Positions 1 through 12,733 of a stretch of DNA of 64,000 nt are shown one piece after another (position 1 is the first letter of the stretch; each line of letters starts with the position of its first letter). This DNA is from Candolleomyces eurysporus. Its lineage: Eukaryota > Basidiomycota > Agaricomycetes > Agaricales > Psathyrellaceae. The stretch covers positions 1 to 64,000 of the forward strand of contig JANBPK010001065.1 in NCBI GenBank assembly GCA_027579435.1. The letters are read 5' to 3'. The notes beneath the pieces were generated by a model that was given only the letters and a program-made list of their open reading frames with translations, made no database searches and was not told where the DNA came from. Position numbers and translations under genes: made by a program.

Positions 1-480
1 CTTACTTATTCTTCGAATGTTTCCGAGCTCCAGAATAACACAGGAAATGTCAGGAGAGCTAAAGAACGAACTCCGAAGACTGGCTACGTTGGACTCAATA
101 ACTCGATCTCTTGACACAACAGCTGTTATGAACACGGCAACCGAACCCACGAACGCCGCCACCTAGCCAGCCCTTCCTTCAGGTTAAACATGCCAAAAAC
201 AACACAGCCACCATTGCGATGACATCATATTTCGTGCAGCGTATGGCGGCCGCCATAAGAGCGATTTTCTATGTAATACCAAAAAGACCGATCTAGACCA
301 CATGCAAATAAATATAAATATACAAATGTAACCCCATATAGGCAAAAAATTCTGGTTTTGATCCACGCCAGACAGAAAGACAAACCTGGACTAAGTGTCC
401 AGGAATACACCCGAAAACCATCGCTAAGACCCAACTTAGGCTCGACAGGGACACCCACGCGTCTCAAAGAAACAGCGGCC
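1..480. other. Upstream flank of F-box gene A, no gene seen
   Basis: I see no convincing coding sequence here. Open frames on both strands are short, overlap one another and show no recognisable family or splice pattern. The right end is presumably the promoter and 5' leader of F-box gene A. An in-frame ATG exists at 358, but the paralogues start with a short basic leader like the one beginning at 481. Confidence 0.5.
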
Positions 481-3016
481 ATGGCCACACCTCATGTCTC
501 AGACTTCCAGGGGTCCCGGCCTACGAACTCGGGGTTATCAAAACGAGCGAAGCTAGTGCATGTGCCGAGTGAGGAGACTGAAAGGAATCGAGGCATTGGG
601 CCCGAATCAAATGCGGCTCGTGGAAAGCAGCGTGCAACATTCCATTTCTTCGAGGACTTTCCGCTGGACATTCTAGGAGAGGTGAGTTGCCTGTACCAGA
701 CTTGATTGAAGCGGCGTGTCACTAAACACCCACTGCTGCTGCAAAAATTAAGATACTCTGGTACTTAGAGCCATTGGAACTACTCCACCTTTCTTGGACG
801 GACAAGATCTTGCGATCGTGTCTGCTGAATCGAGCTTCGATTCCGTTTTGGCGCCACTCGCTCGCTGCAGTGGAAGATCTGCCTCCTTGCCCTAAAGATT
901 TGAGTGAGCCCCAGTATGCCAGCTTAATGCTCACGGACTATTGTCACGTAGGCTGCTTCCTCGCTTCAATTCCTATGGTTAATAGATCATCGTTTCAGGC
1001 GTGCTTGCGTGGCAGTCAATCTCTGTTCATGTATCTGGAAGCACGAACTCAACTTTGCAGACAGTGCAGTTGCAAAGAGTGCGTTCAATTCGATCTTATA
1101 CTCTTGACTTTGCAGAACTCAACCGTACCTCATCGGAAGGTTCAAACGATGGACACATCTCCCCAAGCAGATAGACGAGTCTCTTGCGGATATCATCCCT
1201 GCGACGACCCAGCCTTTAACAGCGAAAGAACGCAAACAGCGTGAGTCACGTCTTCCTTCATCAGATGCCCGTGCCCGCTCTGATATTCTTCGACCATAGA
1301 CACTGAATTGAAGCGTGAAGAACGTACTCGGTTCCATGTGAAAACAGCGTTGAAGCTCGACGAGGAACTGAGGAAAATTCGAAGCAAGAAACAGAAGGCG
1401 ATATGGCTTGCAGAAAAGCAAGCTGAACGGAAAGAGATAGAAGAGGTATGTTATTGAAACAGGCTCAGCAATAGAAGCTGGGAGCTAACCACTTTTGACT
1501 TTAGCATAGAGTTGCCTTTGCGCAATATTTCCATCGCCAGGAACAGAAGCAAAGGGAATACAAACAAAATCGTCCACATCGTCGAGAAGATAGGTGCGCT
1601 TTTCCTTCGTTCTTTACTCAGTCTTGGAATCTGGAATTAAAAATCCATTCCCAGTATACGAGAAAAACTCATCGAACAAGGTCCGTTCTCACTACTTTGA
1701 ATTCATGAGATGGAGCCTTACAGAAGCTTCCTAGGCTGGGAAGAGGAAATGCAGTACTCACCGCGCCTTCTGAAGGATAAATTCTGGAACCTTCTCCAAA
1801 GGTCGCAGGAATTCACTGAGCGAGGTACGCATATTATCTTGTGTGGTATATTCGAAGGGAAGCTTTGCTTATAAACCGATAGAATGGGAACAAGTCAAAG
1901 AGAGCGTGATAGCAGAGGTGCGAAGAAAAAGAACGATACGAATCCTCGGGCAGAAGAGGATGCGGCTGATCCAACAAGCCGACCTCCTAGTCCAACCTGC
2001 ATACCATGCCCACATCTTCTCGCAACTGCCAAATAGGATTATCCCGTCATTTGGGGAACTGCTGATGACACGAGACTTTTCAGCCATCGTCGAAATGGCT
2101 TCGCTTGGTCACGACATACCATCTGCAATGCTGGACGGTGCCATACGCAAAATACCAGAAATATTCACAAATTGGCGGAATGACCTGGAAGAAGCTCTCC
2201 TTGACATCATCCGTCAGTCGTCCGTATATTCTGGACAGGACGTTACCAAAGAAACTCTCCTCTATGCTACAACTCTCTTTATCTGCACTCAATGCTCAGA
2301 ATTACTGACCTACCCGGCGGTCATTTTCCACGAGTGCTTCATGAAGACCTGTTCCCAATATCACTGGACTCCACACACCCTCTTGAGCTACAAGAAAAGG
2401 GAAGCTATTCTCTGCGCGATAGATCCAGACACGTTGTCCGCCGCCGATCTCGTTCGCATTGCTTACGGCGACTCTCCTTATTGGTGTTTTGAGCCCGTTG
2501 CGCAGTTAGGTAGCCCACCGAGTGCGCCGTCTGACGTCCTTCAATTCAATACCGCCGGATATCACCATATAGTGGCCATATTGGATTGCTTGAGCATGGA
2601 GCCTACGACGACCATGGATGCGCTGCGCACACTCAACCCAAACGTCATGTGCCATTGCGAGTGCTTCGGAGAGAGGAGGCTAGGAAAGGTTATGCGTTGG
2701 ATGAAAGCAGTGAGTTCTAAAGGTTCGAACGCCCGCACAAGGCTGACCATGTTAACGCTTGTATTTTTTCCAGATTACTGGTTCCATGCCCCATCACTCC
2801 GGAAACTACGACAACGCCTTCTCGCCCGTGGACGAAAAGAACATACCTAAAACTCCCAATTCTCTCCTCGACTTGACAGCCTCGAAACGCTGCCCACTCT
2901 GTCATGTGTCTGTTGGGTTGTTTCAATTTAACGGAGACCTGTACAATCATCTCAGGTTAGGCCATAAATTCTCGGCGAACGACACTGAACGTTTTCTTGC
3001 TAATTCGGCGCAGTGA
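481..3016 (+). CDS. F-box protein with C-terminal Cys/His motifs (family copy A)
   Basis: Multi-exon gene, presumed substrate receptor of an SCF-type ubiquitin ligase. Exon 1 (481-681) has a basic Ser-rich leader and the first half of an F-box (FHFFEDFPLDILGE). Exon 2 (753-947) completes it with LEPLELLHLSWTDKILRSCL and the family signature DLPPCPKDLSEPQYASLM. A charged, probably coiled-coil segment follows (about 1300-1600), then a long helical exon from 1884. Three Cys/His clusters are visible: C-x2-C-x11-H-x-C near 2284-2335, a CHCEC cluster near 2650, and CPLC plus two His near 2890-2965. The stop at 3016 follows the last finger directly. Start 481 is preferred over 358 by comparison with copy B. 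Exon joins between 1440 and 1880 are approximate. Ubiquitin-ligase function is inferred from the F-box only; the substrate is unknown. Closest relatives in the window are copies B-E. Confidence 0.8.
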
Positions 3017-3175
3017 TGTGTCGGATTGTAAAGTACGAGGATACCGTCTGGTACTTACCCCTACTGGGCTTGCCTAGTTTACCACTAATATGATGTCGTT
3101 TTTGCACGTCTTCGGGTCCAAGCTGGCAATCCATAATGCAGTCAAAAGGTCGATTCGGAATAATACATGTTCAAA

Positions 3176-3941
3176 TTAGTACAGCGATATCTCAGGCGCC
3201 TAGAACGAACATCACGGCCATTAGCAAGAATCCACGTCGTAGGAGCACGCCTGCTTACCGGTAGCCTACTCTCAAATGCTAGCCAATCACCCGACCCGGT
3301 AGGCAACAGCCCCATCGACCTGCACTTCCACAACCCCACGGCTAGTGTCAACAAATTGCACAGGACGTAAAGCAGTTTCGGCCCTATAAGCGTTGAAGTC
3401 GCTTTGGGGTCTTTGCTGGATGACGGTGCGAACTGGGCGAAGGCTACAATGCAAATACAGAGCCCCCATGTCAGTAAGAGGAATCGACTCAAGAACTGGA
3501 ACCCCACCTTCATTTATTCCCAAAACATTCTTGAACGGTGACATGAGGAGCATAAACACGATGCCCATGCTGAAAATCTGGACGCCCCCGCCGGACATGT
3601 ACAGCATGAACGCTTGCATGGGCAGCTGTTTCGCTGGACTGGTCGAAAAGTCCCATGCTCGTTTCTCCTTTATCGCGTCAAACGAGTCTTTGGTGGGTGC
3701 GGGTTTCTTAGAAGAGGACGACTTCTACGGGGTGATTTAGGATTGGTATTGAATGCCAAAGACATGATGTGTGCCGACGTACAGAGGTTGACCCCGACGA
3801 CGATGTACTTGAGAATCCAGGCGGTGGAGGTAGTTTACTCCATCTAAAATTCCGGAATCAGTTTGCATGGACGAGCGTAGAATTCCGACGGTATCACCTT
3901 GCTGCTGCTTCCAGAGAAGAGTATTCCAGTGGTCTCGACAT
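3176..3941 (-). CDS. EMC4: ER membrane protein complex subunit 4
   Basis: EMC4 is a small multi-pass subunit of the ER membrane complex, which inserts tail-anchored and multi-pass proteins into the ER membrane. Five exons can be joined in phase: 3898-3941, 3783-3843, 3508-3724, 3259-3443 and 3176-3199. All four introns are GT-AG, 54-64 nt long. The product is 176 residues, the usual EMC4 length. Family marks are SKLPPPPGF near the N-terminus, KRAWDFSTSPAKQLPM followed by AFMLYMSGGGVQIFSM, then SPFKNVLGINEAF, and the C-terminal block LWKCRSMGLLPTGSGDWLAF. Two hydrophobic segments follow the LPM motif. It is a single-copy housekeeping gene facing F-box gene A tail to tail, about 160 bp apart. 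Confidence 0.94.
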
Positions 3942-4123
3942 AGTGATAGTGATAGACTGAGTTCAAGCAGGTACCGTCATCGCTCAACGCGACCTCCGTG
4001 TGCAGATTTGGACACGGCCATCATCACGGCAAAGAAAAGCACAATATGACAGAACAACGTCAATTAAACACTGTTACGTAGTGAATACAGAGGAAAGTAG
4101 TATTCTACAATGAAATATACATT

Positions 4124-5369
4124 CTAAAACTGCTGCTGGGGTACCTGGGGTGGAGGAGGAGGGAAAGCGCCAGGGTAACCAGGCGGAACAGCTCCTGGAG
4201 GTGGCGCAAATCCACCGTACACCGGCATACCCCCAGGCGGTGGTGGCATCTGCATTGGCATTCCCATAGGCATGGCAGGGGGAGCCATAGGCACTCCAGG
4301 CATCCCAGGCATAATAGTCTGCTGGGGCGTAAACCCAGCAGGCGGTGGAGGCTGGGCAGCAAGAGCACCTGCAAACTGGCCAGCCTGGTAGGGAGCGGGG
4401 AAGCCAGGCATAGGCGGCCGAGCTCCAAATGCCATAGGTGCTGGAGGTGGACGAGCTGCGACTGGGAGAGCGTTGTTTTTCCGTGCTTGTGCGGCGAGTA
4501 GTCGTTCGGCGGAGGTACCGTGACGTTCGCCCTTGCCGTCTTTTTTTGAAGGCGTATTGCACTGTGATGGCTTTGTTCATGAGGAACTGGCCGTTCATAG
4601 ATTCGATTGCGGCGTCGGATGATTCGAAATCTGTATATGCAACGAAGCCGTAGCCTTTCGACACACCGCTAGCTGGGTCACGGGCAATCTGCGGAGTGGT
4701 AGGGTGAGTCACTTGCACAAAAGCAGGGAATTCTAAAGGCGAGACTCACCTTGGCTGTCGTCGCCATCATACCAAACGCACTGAAGGTATCGTATAGCAA
4801 CCTCTCGTCCACATTTTCATCCAAATTCCCGACGAACAAGTTGGCTCCAACATCCAGTTGCTTCTTGTCCGATGACGCCTAAGGAAACGAAATAGTTAGC
4901 TCTCATCTGTCCAGAAAAACCAGCACAAATTTTCGGTCGTTCGAATAAATCTTGATGATAGAAAGGGCCAAAATATCATGGATAACCTGCGACGAACCTT
5001 GTTAACTCTTATGGGCTTTCCCCATAGTTTAATTTGATTCATGATCTTACAGGCATATTCGGCATCCTCTTCTGTCAAGAACTCGCAGAACCCATATCCT
5101 TGATGAGCCATGGAAATTCGGTCTTTTGGTAAATGGACATTGACTGTAGAAAGAGCGATGTCAGAACTTAACTCCTGAATTAAAATTTCGTTCACTCACC
5201 AACTGGACCTGCTTGTAACATCAGCTCCCAAACAAGCGCGTCGGTACACCGTTCGTCGAGGTTACCCTACGAGCAAGCTATCAGCCAATATTACACATCG
5301 TTCAGTGTCAAAGCAGCTCACCAGATACACTGTGGCCTCTTGGTTTCTGTCATCCTGCGGTCTGGACAT
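4124..5369 (-). CDS. SF3B4: Splicing factor 3b subunit 4 (Hsh49/SAP49), one frameshift
   Basis: U2 snRNP SF3b component that binds pre-mRNA near the branch site. It has two RRM domains and a Pro/Gly/Met-rich tail. Exons: 5322-5369 ([16 protein letters not shown]), 5200-5266, 4998-5143, 4750-4878 and 4124-4688; introns are 55, 56, 119 and 61 nt, all GT-AG. RRM1 shows VYLGNLDER and [18 protein letters not shown]2 shows [19 protein letters not shown] and [20 protein letters not shown]. The tail has PPPPAGF and MPGMPGVPM runs and ends in PQVPQQQF. After ITVQYAFKK the frame breaks: the minus strand has seven A (4541-4547) where conservation requires six to read [17 protein letters not shown]. That is most simply a homopolymer error in an essential gene. 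Confidence 0.95.
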
Positions 5370-5983
5370 GGTGGAGATGAACAAGCTGGTATATTGCCTT
5401 TGCCAACACCTTGCACGCGTCGAATCCAGAATCTTAGTTTACCTTTGTTTGTCCATCATTGACTCNAAACGCCCCCGCCAAGCAAAATCGCACAGCCTCA
5501 ACCAAACAGTGGGCAGACTTCGGAAAATACCAAGCTGAGGGATATTCGCCCGAGATTCTCTCAGGAATACAATCTACATTTACTACTCAACACCAGAAAT
5601 TAAAGAAGACAATGGAAACAACAGACCCAATCCATTAGGAACTTCATTACGGTACGGTGGGCAGCCGGAGTCAAGAGGGGTATGGAACCAGGAATGAAGT
5701 TCAGGAAGAGGGTGTAATGTAACTCTAAAAAGCCCTCCGCTACTGCCGGTGAATACTATCTCTCACCAAGGAAGCTTAGTATTGAGATGAGAACCAAAAG
5801 ATCTTTGATTTAACATAGAGGAAAAGCGGAGATAAAAGGCAGCAAAGTCAGAAATACTTAAGGCAAAAGTCGGATATATAAACCAGGTCGTGGCGGAAAT
5901 GCAGATTCATAAGGAAGGACGTAACGTCGAGAAAAGAGAAAAAAAAAAAGAGGGAGAAAAGGCCGCGGATCGTCAAATGTTCA
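5370..5983. other. Intergenic region between SF3B4 and cdc42
   Basis: Holds the SF3B4 promoter side (minus strand) and the cdc42 3' flank. No gene is recognised. There is one N before an A run (5466) and a poly-A stretch near 5939-5949 on the plus strand. Confidence 0.5.
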
Positions 5984-6804
<821 letters not shown>

Positions 6805-7524
6805 CCTGTCAACTGAAGACTACTGGTGAGCACAGTTCAGAAACCCCAATCATATCGCCCTTGGGCGCGCTGGCCGTGGCTGCAGTTCAGCGTGGCAACG
6901 CGGGCCTCGTGGCTTTGGGGAGCCCGATGCTGGGGAGAACACGCCATGACGAAGACACTCACACTCGTTGCTGCCTTGAAACGCCTAATAAAAGAACGCT
7001 GGAAGAATTGAGGGCTGTGGATATGTCGAGGCGCTCAACCGTGGGGCTGCACGAGCGGGGGAAAATCTGTGCGATAGAGGGCGTGAGCAACAGCGTCGAG
7101 GGGGCTGGGGCCGCAGCGAGGACGAGGACAAAAAGTNGGGGGACGCACAGGAGGGGCTGGGCACTGGCCTGGGGAGATACCAAGAGCTGACTGTCGCTGA
7201 CGGCGTCGAGAGGTTGGTTGCAACACGGACTTGATCGCCCAAGTAAAGCCTACCGTCTGTCCGTGGCAGCACAAACACGACCAAACTCGGTTCACGTTTC
7301 AAACCAGTTCCTGACAAGGCAATCCATCACCTCTGCTCTTTGAAAATTAAATCCAGTATCTAGTATATGTACATTCTCTGTGCTACAGATATACCCAGAG
7401 CGAAAGGCCAGTATGTGATATGCGGGATGAAAAACTGCGACGATGTGAGAGCTTCGAAAAACAAAAAATGCACGACAGGAAACCAATGCAAAAAAAAAAT
7501 GAACCTGGAACCCAAACTAACTTA
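6805..7524. other. Intergenic region upstream of cdc42
   Basis: Contains the cdc42 promoter side (minus strand) and the 3' flank of the WD40 gene. Open frames on both strands overlap and match nothing I recognise. One N precedes a G run at 7137. Confidence 0.45.
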
Positions 7525-10500
7525 TCATGAGTCGACCTTCTGCTTCTTCTTCGAATCTTCTATTATTCAAAGCCAGTCAGCCCACATACGATAGCAAACG
7601 ATATGAGAATCGACCTACCTTGACCCTGACCAGCCGCAACAGGCAACGCCCACCAGCACAGTTGCCCTTTCTTCGTACCTGTGATCATGCACCCCTCTCG
7701 ACCCGCCACACTGTCAAGGGCCTATCATTTACTTTAGTACGGCTGTTGCGAAGCAGNAAAAAATAGCCGGAGAAATTACTCACAGCTACCGTCTCGACGC
7801 AATCATCTGTCACAGGACAATAGAATACACATGTGTACAAGTCAGCTTCGACCGCCAAAAATCCGACTCCAGGCGGGGATGCGCGTACCTTCATCGTGCT
7901 CCAGCCCATACACGACACTTCCCTTCTTCCTATCCCAAACAAGAACGCAGCTATCCACAGTCGCGAACAAAATAGCTTGCCCTTTGGTCGCAAACACCGA
8001 CCCAAATTCGTGGTCGCCCCACCCCGGCCTCCAGCCATCACGGTCTTTACAGCTATATACCTGCTCAATATGCCCCTTATTCTCCGACTTGCGCAAGGCA
8101 ACCAGTGCGGCACTGCCGCCAACCGAGCCAACTAGAACATGTGTCCCCGCCGGGCTCACATCAAGTGAGATGCTGTAGGATCCACACGTCAGTGATAAGA
8201 TCAATTCGCAGCAGCAGCAAGAACAAAAAGGCTCTGACATTTTGGTCTTCAAGAACGCATACGCACGAAGAGTGCCGTTAGGTATTTCACAATACCATCT
8301 TCGAAAATTCACATCAATCCGAGTAGCCCGGTATGCAAGCGCACACAGTTTGGAGATGACTTACAGCGCTCCATCTCGTGTACCACCGAGTAACGCCGCC
8401 CCTCCATCAATGAACTCGATTGCAGTGACATTCTGTCGCAATATAGACCTTTGGGGCTGCCAAATACCTAGTAGGAGACCGTGTAAGCATCTATCTATCC
8501 GCCAGAGCCGCGCATCGGACACGGACGAACCTTTCGACCAAATCCACACTTTAACTCCCAGACGCGGGAACGACACCGCTATCCGATCGCGCGAATATGC
8601 AAAGCATATGGGGTCTTGATCTGAACGGAAATCGTTCCCTGCACTAAGGACTTTGGCCCACTTCCACGCGTTTTCACCCTAGAATCAAAGCGTGTAAAAA
8701 GTCAGATATCTGATTCCCGCGATAACGACAACATCTCTGCCCTTGTCGTGGAAGCAGAAACTTCGAAAGGAATGCTCGGCAGAGGCACTCACCGTTCTCG
8801 TCCATTTGCTAATCAGGCCATCGTCAGTCAAAGCTATCACTCCCGCGTCGTTCTCCAGCCAATACGCATTGATGAGAGGCGAATGGTGGGTTAACCTCGC
8901 TAATTCGATTTTGTCTCTCGTGTTCCATACGCGTATTGTCTGATCCGAGCCTAGTCGAAACATCCATTCATCCATTCATTCATTTGAGATGATGATACCC
9001 ATCGAATTAAAACAGAATCCCGGGTAAGTATCAGCATTCATCCACTCAACACCGAGAAAAAGGNAAAAAAACGTACAACTCGACACAAAATACTGCCCGT
9101 CAGAGCTAAAGCTTATCGTCAGCAAGTACGGCTCGCCTTCACCCTGAAGCACCTTCGTCGTACTGCTCGTAACCGTGGGGCACTTGACGTGAGGACGTGC
9201 TCGTCTCCGAGGTGGAGTTCGAGATCTCCGGTGGTGGTGATCACGGCTATCGGGCGAGTGTGGCCTTTCTCGTTTAATACCCCGATACGATGAGGCACTA
9301 GGTGGAATAGACTGCTGTACAGGCTTCGGCGGAAGTGGATGTGACATTGGAGGGGGGATGGAAGATGCTGGAATCAGGCAATTTAGTTTGACAATGTCAC
9401 CGACTAGCAAAAATGAGAAGACATACTGGTAGGCGTGACAGGTACAGGCTTTGGTGGTACCGTAACTGGTACCGAATTTTGCGAAGTCGATGCCGATAGC
9501 GAGTTGCTTGAAGGCGAAGAAGTATTAGACGCCTCCAGTTCNAAAAAAGCCGCCAAGTTGAGACCGGTCTGTTGTCTTTGAACCAGAAGCTTGCAGATGG
9601 GGAGGAGGGTCTTTCTGAACGCCTGGCACTGGAGTAGCTTTGTCGACTGTTGGAGCTGCATAAGCCATCAGTTAGATCCGTCACGGGAAGAGAAAATAGG
9701 AATTACCTCCGGCATGGGATGGTGAGCTGGAAGGGACAACGAGAGATGAGTTTGGACTATGCATCATGAGGCTAGGTGGAGGCGTAGGGAAAGCCAATGC
9801 AGGTTCAAACGATGCGGATGAAGAGAAAGCTCCCGCGGGTGTAAATGAAGGCTCGGGCGCTGCGAACGAAGGTAAAGGTGCGGCAAATGAAGGCGCCGGA
9901 GCTGCGAACGACGAAGGGGAAGGGAAGGGTGCCTCAGACAAAGGCTGAGACACTGTAGATGAAGGTAACGACTGTCTGAACAGGGACACATGGGGCGCTG
10001 GACCGCCTAAAGACCTAGTAGGGGTGTAGGTGTAATTTTGGGTGTTTATGGGACCATTAACGTTAGACGATTCGACTTTCGATTGGACACCCTGAGCGGG
10101 ACCCGATGCGGAATCCTGAATTGCGACTGGTTTCCATCTGTTCCCTGATAAGGATTCTTGAGTTGGAGGGGGTGGGGGAGGTGGCGGTAGTGATGGCGGG
10201 GGTGCAGGAGTAACTTCAGTGGTGCTATTTGGTCCAGAACTGGCACCTGCCATCGATTCCGCAGGTTGATTAGTCCCATTAGATTCGGTGACCCCAGTTT
10301 GCACAGTTCGTTTCTGCTTCTTCGCAGAACTCTGCTCAGTGAATATTGCAATGCCCTGAGCTCCCTTAGACGCCGACCAACCAGAGCCAATGACGACTGG
10401 TTTCTTGGAAGCCATTGTCGCCAATGACCGAGGCCCAGCGGGGGGCACTTTTGATGTTATGTTATTCCTTAGAGCAGCGGGCATGGTGGAAGGTCTGATA

Positions 10501-12377
10501 TTCAACGGGTTACCCACTGGGCCGGCCCCTGGACGAGCCACCTGAGAGGGATCAATGGAGGGAAGAGGAGTGGTCGTATCTGACTTGGTGAGGTCAATTA
10601 AGAACTTTGGCGGCACGGGCTTGGCTGGAAGGGCTACGGGAGGAGCCGAGTCCAGCCGAGTCCGCGAGCTGGACGCCTCGGGCACTGGGTTTGGTGTATG
10701 TGGTCCAGATTGTGTCCCCAATTGAACTTGGTTCGACGCCTGTGTGGCATCGGGTTCCTTCGATTCCTGAGAAAAGCNGCCTGAGCACAAGCTTATCAGT
10801 GACAAAGTATCTAGAATACTCACCTTAGGCTGCTCGATTGCTGCTGTTATAACACCAGAGGGGATGATGTCTAAAGCGCTACCAGGACCCGTGGCCATCT
10901 TGGCGGGTACAAAAAGGTCGTAGATCCCCAGCCGTTTTGCTTTGGACATGGCGGAAGACGTAGATAATTTAGGCCCATCTGGGTCCCTTTGCACTTTCGG
11001 CTGTGAAGACGCTGAAGCTGGGGCTTCTTGGTTCGTCTGGGAGTGATGACGAGGTAAAGGCGGCGTTGCGGGGGCAGGGAGTGACACTGGGGGTATGCNT
11101 AGAAGAATTTTGAGGTGCAATGGGTAAGGCGTGGAGAGTCGGCAGAGCCTCTCTATTATCCAGAGCACTGGAAAGCTGGCCGGTAGAGCCACCAAGCGAG
11201 GTTACACTGGCACTCGTTTGAATGAAATCAGACGAAAACATTGAATGCAGCGACGGTGACATTGGTGGAGAGCCAACACCCCACCCGGAATCGTGTGCAA
11301 GATCCTGTGAGGTTGACCGCTCATCACCGTCTTTCTGCACGGGTGAGACTGAGCGATCCGGCAACGACGTTTGGGTTGTGGAAAGTGATGCCGGGAAATA
11401 AGATGTTGTCGGTGAAGAAGCTGCAGAATTTGTCGCTGAGTCCAACTCCATCGGGGAGAGACTGCGTCGGTCCTGAGGATTTGGAAGGTCAAAAGATTGT
11501 GGAAGATGTGGGGATGAAGACCTACATAATCGGACGCATCCATCTCACCGCCCCCATTTGAGGGAACGAATTTTGTTGTCTGTATTAGCAGAGGCGGTAA
11601 AGGGCTCCTTCTCACCTGTGGTTCGACGTCGGTCGTTTGGGTGCCCGCACATTCAACATCTGGAGAAGCCTGGACCGACACAGCAGACGTGAAGCATTCT
11701 ACCTGGGTTGAAGCTGAGGAAGTGGTAGGCGCCGCCTCAATGGAGACTGAACGAGTCTCGGGTATCGCCTCAACTGCTGTAGAGACGACCTCGGGCTCTG
11801 CTTGTATCCCAACTGAAATTCGGATGGGCGTAGGGTCTATGAAATGTTAAAACGCGCTCAAAGAGTTACCTATGTCAATTCGCTCACCTGGGACAGGTTT
11901 GGGTTCCTCTACCTTCTTCTGCCATGTTCGGCGCATCTTAGGTGGCATCGTTTGTCGAACTGGTGAAGCAAATGGGTCCTCCTCCTCGTCATCTTCTGCC
12001 TTCTCATCCTTCTTGTCCACCTCCATAGTATCCTGCTCCTTGCTCTGCTCTTCGTGCGATATTTCTGGAATGGCACTCCCCTCGAATACCAATGGAACAT
12101 CCTTGAAAGCTCCATGCTCCGTGGCAACGCAAAGAAGAATCTCTTTCCCGGGTTTGACGTCGATTCGTTTCTGCGCAAATAGGCTAAACCGCACGACACC
12201 GCTATCCTCCTCGTCGTCACTCGAGTCGTCTGAGCCGACAACGCGTCGCAGTATCAAATGGGGCTTTTGAGTCGACCCATGGGGTCTCAATCGCAAGGAC
12301 CCATGAACACCAAGGATGGATGATGCCAACGCTGTCAAAGTTGGTCCTTCGTCGTCAGAGCTGCTGGAGCCGGCCAT
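7525..12377 (-). CDS. Large disordered protein with C-terminal WD40 repeats
   Basis: One long minus-strand gene of roughly 1,300 residues, about ten exons. Exon 1 (from 12377) begins MAGSSSSDDEGPTLTALASS and has acidic SSDDEEDSG and EDDEEEDPF patches. The middle (about 9400-11830) is low-complexity Pro/Ser/Ala with poly-Pro and AAP-type repeats. It is followed by an Arg-rich HHHRRSRTPPRRRARPH stretch. The C-terminal third (about 7525-9160) shows WD40 strands, for example SDQTIRVWNTRDKIELARL, DGLISKWTRT and SCVLVWDRKKGSVVYG. The last exons encode GTKKGQLCWWALPVAAGQ and end SKKKQKVDS at 7525, a lysine-rich, possibly nuclear tail. Deleting the Ns at 9542 and 11099 keeps the frame; the N at 10778 lies in an intron. 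The donor at 7783 appears to lack one G. WD40 proteins are usually scaffolds; the specific role is unknown. Middle exon borders are approximate. Confidence 0.7.
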
Positions 12378-12733
12378 ACAGACGAAAGAGGTCGGTTGCT
12401 ATGCGCCGTGGGGCAGGCGACGCGTAGGGGTTCTACTAAAGGGTGGGGGTTCGGGGAGCGCCAGTGGCAGGACGTAAGTTGGGAGAATAACTTCAAAAAG
12501 GCTGAGTCCTATGCTCAGGCTCTCCGCCAATTAGGAACGGCTCGACCACGTGCCATCACTGCCTGCCGCAATGCCGCCCGGCCCGGTATTTCTTGGGACC
12601 GTGTTTTGAAACGCGACAGAGTCTAGCACGCGTCGCGACGCGTCAAGTTTCAAATTCTATGCTTGATCGAACCTGAGAGATATGTACAAGAAAGTGTCTA
12701 GATAATTAGAAAAAGGGAGCGTAAATGTACGTT
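12378..12733. other. Intergenic region, no gene seen
   Basis: Short spacer between the WD40 gene start and the 3' end of the next gene. The small plus-strand frame at 12396-12626 has no recognisable content. The stretch probably carries the WD40 promoter. Confidence 0.45.

Noticed and set aside
4074..4718. Alternative reading of the SF3B4 tail as a Ser/Arg/Cys-rich protein
   Set aside because: It results from the one-base insertion at 4541-4547; the other frame restores the conserved SF3B4 sequence.
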